From Phocaeicola plebeius (GTDB taxonomy: Bacteria; Bacteroidota; Bacteroidia; Bacteroidales; Bacteroidaceae), in the NCBI RefSeq assembly GCF_003437535.1, contig NZ_QSQT01000008.1:1-64000 (forward strand): a DNA stretch of 64,000 bases, given 5' to 3'. The notes below the pieces were generated by a model. That model had not been told where the DNA came from. It saw only the letters and a program-made list of their open reading frames with translations, and ran no database searches. Made by a program: the position numbers and the translations under genes. Shown piece after piece: positions 54,422-63,454 of this stretch. Position 1 is the stretch's first letter. Every line of letters begins with the position of its first letter.

Positions 54422-54475
54422 AAAATGGCAAATGAAGATGATTTTACGCTGTCATCTTCATTTGCCATTTTATTT
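54422..54475. terminator. Strong bidirectional terminator
   Basis: A 20-bp perfect stem (54422-54441 with 54452-54471) with flanking A and T runs lies between the ABC gene and the convergent dioxygenase-family gene. The rest of this 253-bp gap is without a gene. Confidence 0.92.
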
Positions 54476-54543
54476 TAAAGGATATTTATTGAACTTGAAA
54501 AAAGTCTGTAGGTAAGAGCTTACGGTCTTAGTATGCAAAAGAG

Positions 54544-55494
54544 TTACCAGCTCTGTTTGTCCTGCATCTGGCGAAGTGCTGTCCGGTAGTCTTCTACCAG
54601 CTCTTTCATCACCTCATCCACCGTCTGTAACTTGCGAAGCTGGGATGCGGCTTGTCCTATTTCCAGTTCTCCTTCGTAGAGGTCGCCTTCGAAGATTCCC
54701 TTTTTGGCCCGGCCTTTTCCCAACAAAGCCTTCAGTTCGTCTGCTGAGGCTCCTTTTTGTTCCGCTTCCTCTATCTGCTTGTAGAAATCGTTCTTCACCA
54801 GACGGGTAGGGGAAAGCTGCTTGAGTGTCAGAAGGGTATCTCCTTCATTCAATCGCAGGCAACGGTCCTTGAAATTGAAATGCGCTGAACTTTCTTCTGT
54901 CAAGGCAAATCGGGTACCCATCTGTACCCCTTCTGCGCCTAACGCTTCGGCGGCTAAGATGCCTTCGCCCGATACAATTCCTCCTGCGGCAATAAGAGGT
55001 ACACTGCACACCTTTTTGACGGCCGGAATCAGACAGAAAGTCGTAGTTTCCTCTCGTCCGTTGTGTCCGCCTGCTTCAAAGCCCTCTGCCACAATGGCAT
55101 CTACTCCAGCTTCTTCACATTTCATGGCAAAACGGCTGGAAGATACCACGTGAGCCACCTTGATGCCCGCCTGCTGGAGCTTGGAAGTCCATGTCTTGGG
55201 ATTTCCCGCAGATGTAAACACGATTTTTACGCCTTCTTCCTGAATGATTTCCATGAGGGTTTCAATCTCCGGATACATCAGCGGCACATTGACTCCGAAA
55301 GGTTGGTCGGTAGCCGCCTTACACTTACGGATGTGTTCACGCAGGGTTCCCGGGTGCATGGAACCAGCCCCCAACAACCCCAATCCACCTGCGTTGCTCA
55401 CGGCTGAGGCCAGTCTCCATCCGCTACACCATACCATTCCACCTTGAATGATGGGGTAGCGGATGCCGAAAAGGTGACAGACTCTGTTCTGCAT
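54544..55494 (-). CDS. FMN-dependent nitronate monooxygenase / FabK-like enoyl reductase
   Basis: This 316-aa TIM-barrel flavoprotein belongs to the 2-nitropropane dioxygenase family. Motifs: VWCSGWRLASAVSNAGGLGL at the N terminus, EGFEAGGHNGREETTT (FMN and catalytic His region), and IAAGGIVSGEGILAAEALGA with VQMGTRF (phosphate-binding end). It could oxidise nitronates or act as an enoyl-ACP reductase (FabK); sequence alone does not decide. It is the last gene of the run from dnaN, 9 bp after the protease-like gene. Confidence 0.85.
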   Translation of the reverse strand: MQNRVCHLFGIRYPIIQGGMVWCSGWRLASAVSNAGGLGLLGAGSMHPGTLREHIRKCKAATDQPFGVNVPLMYPEIETLMEIIQEEGVKIVFTSAGNPKTWTSKLQQAGIKVAHVVSSSRFAMKCEEAGVDAIVAEGFEAGGHNGREETTTFCLIPAVKKVCSVPLIAAGGIVSGEGILAAEALGAEGVQMGTRFALTEESSAHFNFKDRCLRLNEGDTLLTLKQLSPTRLVKNDFYKQIEEAEQKGASADELKALLGKGRAKKGIFEGDLYEGELEIGQAASQLRKLQTVDEVMKELVEDYRTALRQMQDKQSW

Positions 55495-55503
55495 ATCAGT
55501 CAG

Positions 55504-57213
55504 TTATTTTTTATATTTCTCAATCAGGTTCTTGGCTACGGTATCACCCAGTTCTACTGCTTTTTCCAGGTTGGCCATACCTTCCTTCTTCTTTCCCTGC
55601 TGTATCTGGCAGTAACCCAGCATACGATAGGCAGCTGCGTTCTTCGCGTCCAGTTCAATGGCTTTATTCAAGGCTTTCATGGCATCATCCGGCTGGTTTA
55701 CCCGCAAATGTACGCTTCCTTTTTCTACCCAGTATTCCACGTTCTTCGGTTCCATTTCAATGGCCTTGTTGATGTCATTGATGGCCTGCTGGTACATACG
55801 GCATTGCATTTCAGCCTGCTCACGGATAAAATAGAAATCAGACGATACCTGGCCCATCATGGCGTCGTGGAACAGATTGTAGTCTACCACTGCTTCGCGG
55901 AACTGCTTGTCTTCCGCTTTCATGCGGGCACGTTCGTACAGATAAGGAGCTGCTTCTTTTCCGTAGGGGGGATTGTATTTCGCTACGGCACTGTCCATCA
56001 GGGCAATGGCTTCCTTCTTTGAAGCACCTTCAATCAGCTCTTTGGTCTTGGCTGCGGCATAGAAAGAAGCGGCAGAGGCTAACGGTGAACGGTTTACCTC
56101 TTCGTAGCTGGCAAATGCTTCCGGATATTTCTGCATGGCAAAATAAATGTCTCCCTGCAGCTGATAGTACAGTCCCTGCTTGTCGTTCTCCAAAGCCGTA
56201 TTGATTTCTTTCAGTGCCCGCTCCATGGTCCAGTCGCCATACGGTTTGGCTCCCTGCAAGCTCAGTACATAGTTATACAACAGTTTGGAGAGGCTGTAGT
56301 ACGCGTCTCCCTTGTTTTCGTTCACTTCCACCATGGTTTGCAGGTCTTTTTCTGCCAGTGCATAGTGTGCATCGTCACCGTATCCCATGTAACAAAGAGC
56401 ACGGCGGGAATAACCTTCACTGTTTTTCGGATACTGCTGGATAAACTCATTCAGCAGGTTCAGGTATTCTTCTGTAGGCAGGTTGGAAGAAGACATGTAC
56501 AGGTACACCAGTGCCTGAGACTCGTCTTCCGGCAATCCTTTCTTGATACCGATGGTATTCAGTGTAAAATCGTTGGCAGAAAGAGCGGTGATAGACAGGC
56601 TCTTAGCATAGCCTATTCCGATGGCATAGCTTGATGTGCTTTCCTTGTCACTGTTCTTCTGTACCAGTGCCACAACTTCTCCTTCCGCATTCATTACCGG
56701 ACAGCTTACGGTCTTTTCTCCCGTTTTCATGTCCAGGGTATAATAGAAAGAGTTGTTGCTGATGGTATCGATTTTTGAAATGGTGCCGTGTGTGCCCGAA
56801 GCCGCTTTCTGTGTAGAGTAGGGAAGTACGTACACCGTTTCGCTTACTGCTCCCGGACGGGATGCCGGCTGCAAGGCTACGGTCTTCTTATCGGCTGCAG
56901 TCTTGAACTTCACTACGTCGTACATATCGTTGGCTCCCAGAATGTATTCCACCGGAAGTTCCTTTCCATCGGCAGTTACGACTACGGCACGTTCGGCCCC
57001 TTTAAACAGCGTATAATCGGATACGGCCGTACCGTTTTCATCAATGTAGAATCCGTTTCCGGTATTGAGAATCTGATTCTCCTTATTGTACGTGATGACA
57101 GAGAACACAGCTTTTCTGGCTTTGTTGGCCCATTTGGGAAGTTCCTGAGCCATACCGATCTGAAAAGCCATCCCACAGCATGTCAGCACGAGGGTAATTT
57201 TTCCTATTTTCAT
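55504..57213 (-). CDS. Secreted trypsin-like/TPR protein with degenerate catalytic triad
   Basis: This 569-aa protein starts with a signal peptide ending near GMA/QE. Residues about 30-230 have the HtrA-like trypsin fold: NTGNGFYIDENGTAVSDYTL stands where GSGFII...TN.HV is expected (catalytic His absent), and TVSCPVMNAEGEVVALV where GNSGGPLvn is expected. The Asp region is kept as DVVKFK. The C-terminal half is a TPR array (AINDINKAIEMEPKNVEYWV, ALNKAIELDAKNAAAYRML). It is therefore probably a non-enzymatic scaffold or sensor. It lies 23 bp after rlmB in a long operon. Confidence 0.82.
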   Translation of the reverse strand: MKIGKITLVLTCCGMAFQIGMAQELPKWANKARKAVFSVITYNKENQILNTGNGFYIDENGTAVSDYTLFKGAERAVVVTADGKELPVEYILGANDMYDVVKFKTAADKKTVALQPASRPGAVSETVYVLPYSTQKAASGTHGTISKIDTISNNSFYYTLDMKTGEKTVSCPVMNAEGEVVALVQKNSDKESTSSYAIGIGYAKSLSITALSANDFTLNTIGIKKGLPEDESQALVYLYMSSSNLPTEEYLNLLNEFIQQYPKNSEGYSRRALCYMGYGDDAHYALAEKDLQTMVEVNENKGDAYYSLSKLLYNYVLSLQGAKPYGDWTMERALKEINTALENDKQGLYYQLQGDIYFAMQKYPEAFASYEEVNRSPLASAASFYAAAKTKELIEGASKKEAIALMDSAVAKYNPPYGKEAAPYLYERARMKAEDKQFREAVVDYNLFHDAMMGQVSSDFYFIREQAEMQCRMYQQAINDINKAIEMEPKNVEYWVEKGSVHLRVNQPDDAMKALNKAIELDAKNAAAYRMLGYCQIQQGKKKEGMANLEKAVELGDTVAKNLIEKYKK

Positions 57214-57236
57214 GGTAGTATGTATGTTTTATTGTT

Positions 57237-57986
57237 TTATTCTTCTCCGAATCCTCTTTGTTTCACGGCTTCATAAATGAGGATACCTGCTGCCACGGAC
57301 ACGTTCAGTGACTCGATGTTGCCGAACAACGGAATCTTGATCCATTCATCGCAAAGTGCCAGGTGGTCGTAGGGCACACCGGTATCTTCCGCACCCATGA
57401 TGATACATGTCGGGCCCTGATAATCGGCCTTGGTGTAGTCGTAGTCACCTTTTTCTGTCGCTGCTACAATCTTGAATCCGCTGTCCTTTAAGAACTTGAT
57501 GGTATTCGTCAGGTTGTTTTCGCGGCACACCGGGATGGTATGCAAGGCTCCGGCAGAAGTCTTGATGGCATCCGCATTGACACTGACACTGTTTTTTGAC
57601 GGAATGATGATGGCATCCACACCGGCACATTCACACGTACGGGCAATGGCTCCGAAGTTGCGCACATCGGTCAGGCCGTCCAGCAAGATGAGCAGCGGGT
57701 TCTTTCCCTGCTCAAACAAGAAAGGCACGATGTCTTCCGTACGCTGGTAAGTGATGGGCGAGATAAATGCCACCACTCCCTGATGGTTCTTCTTGGTGAT
57801 GCGGTTGATGCGTTCCACCGGTACACGCTGCACGGGGATGAACGTATCTTTCAACACGGCGAAAAGCTCCTTCGACAAGTCGCTCTGGATGTCTTTCTTG
57901 ATTAATACTTTGTCAATTTCTTTTCCGGCCTGGATAGCCTCGATAACGGCGCGTACGCCGAAAATCATTTCGTTCTTTTCTATCAT
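57237..57986 (-). CDS. rlmB: 23S rRNA 2'-O-methyltransferase (RlmB/TrmH family)
   Basis: This 249-aa SPOUT enzyme methylates the 2'-O of a guanosine in 23S rRNA (2251 in E. coli). It has a small N-terminal substrate-binding domain (FGVRAVIEAIQAGKEIDKVL), then the SPOUT fold with DGLTDVRNFGAIARTCECAG, IIMGAEDTGVPYDHL and the knot motif ESLNVSVAAGILIYEAV. It follows recN by 18 bp. Confidence 0.93.
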   Translation of the reverse strand: MIEKNEMIFGVRAVIEAIQAGKEIDKVLIKKDIQSDLSKELFAVLKDTFIPVQRVPVERINRITKKNHQGVVAFISPITYQRTEDIVPFLFEQGKNPLLILLDGLTDVRNFGAIARTCECAGVDAIIIPSKNSVSVNADAIKTSAGALHTIPVCRENNLTNTIKFLKDSGFKIVAATEKGDYDYTKADYQGPTCIIMGAEDTGVPYDHLALCDEWIKIPLFGNIESLNVSVAAGILIYEAVKQRGFGEE

Positions 57987-58004
57987 GGTCTTGTTTGTTT
58001 CTTG

Positions 58005-59672
58005 TTATTGTTTAAAGCCTAACAGGGCACGGGCGTTCTGCACGGCAGCCTCTGTCAGGGTGGCACCGCTGAGCATGTGGGCAATCTCCTGCACCCGCTC
58101 TTCATCCGTCAGGCGGCGGATATGACTGTTGGTCCCGGTGTCGGTATCTTCCTTGTACACCTTGTAGTGCGCAATTCCGCGTGCGGCAATCTGGGGCAGG
58201 TGGGTGATGCTGATAACCTGGCGGTTCTGGCGTCCCATGTCCTGCATGATCAGTGCCATTTTCTCTGCGATGGAGCCTGACACACCGGTATCAATTTCAT
58301 CGAAGATGATGGTCGGCAGTCTGACGGCTCCGGCAATCATGGCCTTGAGTGAAAGCATGACGCGGGCGATTTCACCTCCCGAAGCGATGGAAGCCACATT
58401 CTGCAACGTTCCGTTCTTGTTGGCCGAGAACAGGAACGTCACGCTGTCCATTCCCTTGCTGTCGGGTTCCTTTCTGGGAGTCAGTTCCACGGCAAAACGC
58501 ACGTTAGGCATACCCAGTGGGATGAGCAGGGACTCCATCTGCGATTCAATGTGCCGTGCCGACTGTGTACGAAGCGCGGTCAGTTTTTCGGCCTGACGTA
58601 GCACCTCGGCATACAATTTCTTCTTTTCTCCCTCCAGCTCTGCAATCCGGTCGTCGAAAGAAGTGATGGCATTCAACTGGCTTCGATAGTTTTCCGTCAG
58701 TTCAATCAGTTCTTCTACCGACTGCACGCGGTGTTTCTGCTGCAAGGAATAAATCAGGTTCAACCGTTCGTTGACAAAATCCAGACGTGCCGGATTGAAT
58801 TCCACTTCTTCCTCCGCATTGCCGATTTCGCGGGAAATATCTTTCAGTTCAATGTAGCAGCTGTTCAGCCGTTCCATCCATTCCTTAGCCGGCGCATATA
58901 CCTGTGTCAGGCTCTGAAGCGTTTGCATGCACTCCTTGGTCAGTGAAACCGTACCGCCTTCCTCGCCGTTAATCAGCTGGCTGGCTTTATAGAGTCCGGC
59001 CTTGATGTCTTCGGCATGGCTCAGGGTTTCCGCTTCCTGCTCCAGTTCCGTCTGCTCTCCGTCTTTCAGTCCGGCTTCTTCCAACTGTTCCAGCTGAAAG
59101 CGGATATAATCTTCATCCTGACGGCTCTTTTCGGCCTGTGCAATGAAGTCATCCAGTTCCTTTGCCACCTTCTTATAGGAAAGGTATACCGACTGATAAG
59201 CCGACAATGCCTGCTCGTCTTGTGCCAGGATGTCCAGAATGTTCAACTGGAAACCTTCCTTGTTCAGCAGCAGGTTCTGGTGCTGGCTGTGCACGTCAAT
59301 CAGTTTCTCGCCCAGCATTTTCATCTGTGCCAGCGAAGCCGGCGTATCGTTGATGAAAGCACGGCTCTTCCCGTTGGCCGACACTTCACGGCGAAGGATA
59401 CATTCGTCCGGTTCGAATTCGATGTCATTCTCCTGAAAGAACGGTTCCATGCCGTAGTTGGCAATCCGGAAAGTCGCCTCCACGATACACTTGGAAGCCC
59501 CCTTCTTGATGGATTTCACGTCGGCACGCTGTCCTAATAAGAGTCCGATGGCCCCTAAGATAATGGACTTTCCGGCACCGGTCTCACCGGTAATCACCGA
59601 AAAGCCGGACGTAAAGTCAATGTCCAGCTTATCAATCAGGGCATAGTTCTGTATAAAGATAGACTGTAGCAT
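58005..59672 (-). CDS. recN: DNA repair ATPase RecN
   Basis: This 555-aa SMC-like protein has Walker A TGETGAGKSIILGAIG at the N terminus, a central coiled coil, the signature region ASGGEIARVMLSLKAM and Walker B PTIIFDEIDTGVSGSI. It acts in double-strand-break repair. It follows coaBC by 6 bp. Confidence 0.96.
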   Translation of the reverse strand: MLQSIFIQNYALIDKLDIDFTSGFSVITGETGAGKSIILGAIGLLLGQRADVKSIKKGASKCIVEATFRIANYGMEPFFQENDIEFEPDECILRREVSANGKSRAFINDTPASLAQMKMLGEKLIDVHSQHQNLLLNKEGFQLNILDILAQDEQALSAYQSVYLSYKKVAKELDDFIAQAEKSRQDEDYIRFQLEQLEEAGLKDGEQTELEQEAETLSHAEDIKAGLYKASQLINGEEGGTVSLTKECMQTLQSLTQVYAPAKEWMERLNSCYIELKDISREIGNAEEEVEFNPARLDFVNERLNLIYSLQQKHRVQSVEELIELTENYRSQLNAITSFDDRIAELEGEKKKLYAEVLRQAEKLTALRTQSARHIESQMESLLIPLGMPNVRFAVELTPRKEPDSKGMDSVTFLFSANKNGTLQNVASIASGGEIARVMLSLKAMIAGAVRLPTIIFDEIDTGVSGSIAEKMALIMQDMGRQNRQVISITHLPQIAARGIAHYKVYKEDTDTGTNSHIRRLTDEERVQEIAHMLSGATLTEAAVQNARALLGFKQ

Positions 59673-59678
59673 AACGGT

Positions 59679-60884
59679 TTAGGAATGAAACAGACTGGAA
59701 AGTTTATCCACAATGTCTTCGGCCACTTCCTGCTTGCGCTTTAACGGGTAGGAAACAGCCTCAGTACGGTCTATAATCGTGATCTTGTTGGTGTCGCAAC
59801 GGAAACCGGCTCCTTTGTCATTCAGCGAGTTCAGCACGATGAAGTCAAAGTTCTTGCGTGCCAGCTTATCCTGGGCGTGGCTTACCTCATCGCAAGTCTC
59901 CAATGCGAATCCCACTAACAACTGGTCCGGACGTTTTTCCTTTCCTAAGGAAGCGGCAATGTCGCAAGTCGGTTTCAACCGCAGCACTAGGTCGTCCTTT
60001 TCCCGTTTGATTTTCTGGTCGGCCACCTGCTCCGGTGTGAAGTCCGCTACGGCCGCACACAAGATTCCTGCGTCTGCATCCTTGAAGGCATCGGCAGCTG
60101 CGCGGTGCATTTCGGCCGCACTCTCCACGTCTATGCGCTGAATGTTCGGATGAACCGTCTGCAGGGTAACCGGACCGCTCACCAATACCACTTCCGCTCC
60201 GCGTGAAGCACACGCTTCGGCCAGGGCATAACCCATCTTTCCGGAAGAGTAATTGCCGATAAAGCGCACTGGGTCAATTTTCTCATAAGTAGGACCTGCG
60301 GTAATGACGATTTTCCGTCCGGCCAAGTCCTGCTGACGGGCAAAGAACGATTCCAGCACTTCGATGATTTTCTCAGGCTCTTCCATGCGTCCTTTTCCTA
60401 CCAGATGGCTGGCCAGCTCGCCTGAAGCAGGTTCGATAATATGATTGCCATAGCTGCGCAGAATGTCGAGGTTATGCTGGGTAGAAGGATGGGCAAACAT
60501 ATCCAGGTCCATGGCCGGAGCCACAAACACCGGAGCCTTCATCGACAGGTAAGTCGTCACCAGCATGTTGTCGGCTACTCCGTGTGCCATCTTTCCGATG
60601 GTAGCAGCCGTAGCCGGGGCAATGACCATGGCGTCAGCCCATAATCCCAAGTCCACGTGGCTGTGCCATGTGCCGTCACGCTGTGAGAAGAACTCGCTGA
60701 TGACAGGCTTGCTGGTCAGCGCCGACAGCGTGATGGGAGTGATGAACTCCTTTCCTGCCGGCGTGATGACAATCTGCACCTCTGCGCCTTTCTTAATCAG
60801 TCCGCGTGTCAGCACGGCCGCCTTGTAGGCCGCAATGCTACCCGTGATACCCAGTACAATTTTTTTGCCTTGTAGTGTATTCAT
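59679..60884 (-). CDS. coaBC: Bifunctional phosphopantothenoylcysteine decarboxylase/synthetase (atypical CoaC site)
   Basis: This 401-aa bifunctional enzyme makes 4'-phosphopantetheine for CoA. The N-terminal flavoprotein (CoaC) domain has GSIAAYKAAVLTRGL and the catalytic-His region HSHVDLGLWADAM. The C-terminal CoaB domain has GPTYEKIDPVRFIGNYSSGK. At the CoaC flap, the expected ACG motif before GRM is ASHLVGKGRM, so the active-site Cys is Ser. I recall that this is usual in Bacteroidetes. It lies between the exonuclease gene (12 bp) and recN (6 bp). Confidence 0.93.
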   Translation of the reverse strand: MNTLQGKKIVLGITGSIAAYKAAVLTRGLIKKGAEVQIVITPAGKEFITPITLSALTSKPVISEFFSQRDGTWHSHVDLGLWADAMVIAPATAATIGKMAHGVADNMLVTTYLSMKAPVFVAPAMDLDMFAHPSTQHNLDILRSYGNHIIEPASGELASHLVGKGRMEEPEKIIEVLESFFARQQDLAGRKIVITAGPTYEKIDPVRFIGNYSSGKMGYALAEACASRGAEVVLVSGPVTLQTVHPNIQRIDVESAAEMHRAAADAFKDADAGILCAAVADFTPEQVADQKIKREKDDLVLRLKPTCDIAASLGKEKRPDQLLVGFALETCDEVSHAQDKLARKNFDFIVLNSLNDKGAGFRCDTNKITIIDRTEAVSYPLKRKQEVAEDIVDKLSSLFHS

Positions 60885-60896
60885 GCTACTTTCCGT

Positions 60897-61673
60897 TTAC
60901 TTGACCAGCCCCGTTTCGCGCAGGCGGATTTTTGTCAATACATTCTTCGTGTTCAGCGTGAAGTCTCCGTTCATAATCCAGCCATAGTAGCCCAGATCTT
61001 TCTTGAGCACTTCCGACACCGGAATACCTTTGTATTTTCCGAAGTTGAACACTTCCACGCCGTTGTCGTCATACACGATTCTTCCGGCAAAGTCCACGTT
61101 CTTGCTGTAGCTGGAATATTCCGACAGGTAGTTGATGTCGTTCTGGAGCACATCAGGATAATGGTCGAGCTGTGCCTTCAGCACCTCGTAGGTAGCCCGT
61201 GTATCGGCTTCTGCCGTGTGCGCGTCTTCCAGGTTCTTTCCGCAGTAGAACTTGTAGGCAGCCGAAAGCGTGCGCTGTTCCAGCTTGTGGTAAATCACCT
61301 GCACGTCGACAAACTTCCGCTTGGTCAGGTCGATGTCGATACCAGCACGGAGAAATTCCTCTACCAGTACCGGCACGTCAAAACGGTTGGAGTTAAAACC
61401 GGCAATGTCGGCCCCTTCAATGTCGCGGGCAATGTCCTTTGCCACTTCCTTGAAAGTAGGGCAGTCGGCCACATCCTCGTCGTGAATGCCATGAATGGCA
61501 GTCGATGCCTCCGGAATGTGCATTTCCGGGTTGATGCGCAAGGTCTTGGCCTCTTCGTTACCGTTAGGATAAACCTTCAAGTAGCAGATTTCTACAATAC
61601 GGTCTGTATTAATGTTGGTGCCCGTGGTCTCCAGGTCGAAGAACACGAGCGGATTTTTCAAGTTCAGTTTCAT
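60897..61673 (-). CDS. DEDD-family 3'-5' exonuclease with ExoX-C-like domain
   Basis: This 258-aa protein has the DnaQ-type DEDDh nuclease: FFDLETTGTNINTDRIVEIC, GFNSNRFDVPVLVEEF and AHTAEADTRATYEVL. The C terminus FNFGKYKGIPVSEVLKKDLG followed by YYGWIM is an exodeoxyribonuclease X-like C-terminal module. It could proofread or process ends; it lies 24 bp after dnaN. The same C-terminal module occurs alone at 35581-36369. Confidence 0.9.
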   Translation of the reverse strand: MKLNLKNPLVFFDLETTGTNINTDRIVEICYLKVYPNGNEEAKTLRINPEMHIPEASTAIHGIHDEDVADCPTFKEVAKDIARDIEGADIAGFNSNRFDVPVLVEEFLRAGIDIDLTKRKFVDVQVIYHKLEQRTLSAAYKFYCGKNLEDAHTAEADTRATYEVLKAQLDHYPDVLQNDINYLSEYSSYSKNVDFAGRIVYDDNGVEVFNFGKYKGIPVSEVLKKDLGYYGWIMNGDFTLNTKNVLTKIRLRETGLVK

Positions 61674-61697
61674 GAGTCTGTGTGTAACAAAAAATGA

Positions 61698-62822
61698 TTA
61701 GTCGTTCAGCATCATCGGCATCAGCAGCATCAGCAGGTCTTCGTCTTCCTCCTGTTCTTCAGGCACGATGACACCAGCGCGTGACGGGTCGGCCAGTTCG
61801 ATGATGATGTTCTGTGCAGAAATGTTGTTTAGGATGTCAATCAGGAATGACGACTTGAAACCGATGCTCATCGGGTTGCCGCCATACTGGCAAGCGATGG
61901 TTTCTTCGGCCGAAGTAGAGAAGTCGATGTCCTGTGCAGAAATCTTCATCTGGTTTTCCGACAAGCTCAGTTTGATCAGACTGCTTGACTGTGAAGAGAA
62001 CACAGACACACGGCGCAGGGCACTGATGAAGAGCGCACGGTCAATGATGGCACGGTGCGGGTTGTTCTGCGGAATGACAGAGTTATAGTTCGGATAACGT
62101 CCTTCAATCAGACGGCAGATCATCTGATAGTTTTCGAGGGTGAACATGGCATTGCGGTCGTCAAAACCAATTTGTACGTCGCCCTGTTCTTTCGGCAGCA
62201 GGTTCTTCAGCAGGTTGGCCGGCTTCTTCGGAAGGATGAAGGCAGCTTTCTCTGCTCCCCGTGCGGCATAAGTCTTGCAACGTACCAGCTTATGCCCGTC
62301 AGAAGCAACCAGTGTAATGTCTTCTGTGCTGATGTCGAAATAAATACCGTTCATCACCGGACGAAGTTCGTCGTCGGCTGTCGCAAAAATGCTGCGGTTC
62401 ACGCCGTTCATCAAGATTTCTGCTCCCATGGTCACCTGTACGGCATTGCTTCCCAACGCCTGTGCCTGCGGGTATTCGTCGGCATTCTGTCCCATCAGAC
62501 TGTATTTTCCATTCAGGTATTCCACGGTGATTTCCATGTTGCTGGGTTCGATGTGGAAACTCAGCGGCTGCTCAGGAATCTCTTTCAATGCTTCCAGCAA
62601 TGTCTTGGAAGAAACGGCAAAACGGCCGTCGCTGTCCGATTCGTTCACTTCGATGGAAGTAGACAGCGTAGTGTCATTGTCCGAAGCAGTCATAAAGAGT
62701 GTACCGTCTCTCAGTTCGAAGAGGAAACAGTCCAGAATAGGTAATGAATTTCTTGAGTTGATTACTCGGCTGATAGCCTGCAAATGACTGAATAAAGCAG
62801 TACTTGAAACGATAAACTTCAT
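61698..62822 (-). CDS. dnaN: DNA polymerase III beta subunit (sliding clamp)
   Basis: This 374-aa clamp protein starts MKFIVSSTALFSHLQAISRV at ATG 62822; the in-frame extension to 62924 runs over the promoter. Three similar domains are recognisable, with LEALKEIPEQPLSFHIE, GIYFDISTEDITLVASDGHK and FKSSFLIDILNNISAQNIII. The C terminus is acidic then ends LLMPMMLND, the VMPMRL-type end of clamps. It is the first gene of the run to 54544. Confidence 0.97.
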   Translation of the reverse strand: MKFIVSSTALFSHLQAISRVINSRNSLPILDCFLFELRDGTLFMTASDNDTTLSTSIEVNESDSDGRFAVSSKTLLEALKEIPEQPLSFHIEPSNMEITVEYLNGKYSLMGQNADEYPQAQALGSNAVQVTMGAEILMNGVNRSIFATADDELRPVMNGIYFDISTEDITLVASDGHKLVRCKTYAARGAEKAAFILPKKPANLLKNLLPKEQGDVQIGFDDRNAMFTLENYQMICRLIEGRYPNYNSVIPQNNPHRAIIDRALFISALRRVSVFSSQSSSLIKLSLSENQMKISAQDIDFSTSAEETIACQYGGNPMSIGFKSSFLIDILNNISAQNIIIELADPSRAGVIVPEEQEEDEDLLMLLMPMMLND

Positions 62823-62893
62823 AGCTGTTTTTATATTTGTTTTTGTTCTGTTTTTATTATTAAATGCATCTACGGATGCTCTAAACCAATTGC

Positions 62894-62927
62894 CAAAGTT
62901 ACGAAAAGATTGCATACGCCCCACAAA
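62894..62927 (-). promoter_or_regulatory. Promoter of the dnaN operon
   Basis: The minus strand reads TTTG (62924-62927), 22 bp, TAACTTTG (62894-62901), giving a leader of about 65 nt before ATG 62822. The divergent DUF3127 gene has only a weak TAATTTCG match on the plus strand. Confidence 0.55.
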
Positions 62928-62998
62928 AAAAGGTCTTAAAAATTAGTTTTCTTCTATGGAAAGTCGTAATTTCGTCACCGAATTTAAAAATACTATTT

Positions 62999-63370
62999 AT
63001 GGAATTAGCAGGAAGAGTGATTGCGGTTCTGGAACCGAAAGGCGGTACATCGCGGAACGGCAACGAATGGAAGGTACAAGAATATGTCATCGAAACACAC
63101 GACCAGTATCCGCGTCGCATGTGCTTTGATGTCTTTGGTGACGACAAAATCAAACAGTTTAATATTCAGGTGGGCGAGGAATTGAACGTATCGTTCGACA
63201 TTGATGCCCGCGAATGGCAAGGACGCTGGTTCAACAGTATCCGTGCATGGAAGGTGGAACGTGTGGGAGCCACTCCTCAGATGCCTCCGGTAGAAGCTCC
63301 ATTCCCTCCGGTAAATGCAGCTCCGGCCGACTTCTCCATGACAGACGAGAAAGACGACCTGCCGTTCTAA
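62999..63370 (+). CDS. DUF3127 protein with SSB-like C-terminal tail
   Basis: This 123-aa protein starts MELAGRVIAVLEPKGGTSRN, an OB-fold-like DUF3127 domain (residues 1-85: EWKVQEYVIETHDQYPRRMC, VGEELNVSFDIDAREWQGRW). A Pro/Ala-rich linker follows and the protein ends KDDLPF. That matches the acidic DDxPF tip of single-stranded DNA-binding proteins, the hub for repair and replication partners. It is divergent from dnaN. Single-stranded DNA binding is an inference. Confidence 0.85.
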   Translation: MELAGRVIAVLEPKGGTSRNGNEWKVQEYVIETHDQYPRRMCFDVFGDDKIKQFNIQVGEELNVSFDIDAREWQGRWFNSIRAWKVERVGATPQMPPVEAPFPPVNAAPADFSMTDEKDDLPF

Positions 63371-63390
63371 ATGAATACGGAAATTTGAAA

Positions 63391-63434
63391 GCCTCCTTTG
63401 CTTCTGAAAAGATGAAGTGAAGGAGGTTTTTTAT
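63391..63434 (+). terminator. Terminator of the DUF3127 gene
   Basis: CCTCCTTTGCTTC (63392-63404) pairs with GAAGTGAAGGAGG with a mismatch, followed by TTTTTTATT. Confidence 0.75.
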
Positions 63435-63454
63435 TGTCCGTTTTCGGCCGTGTG

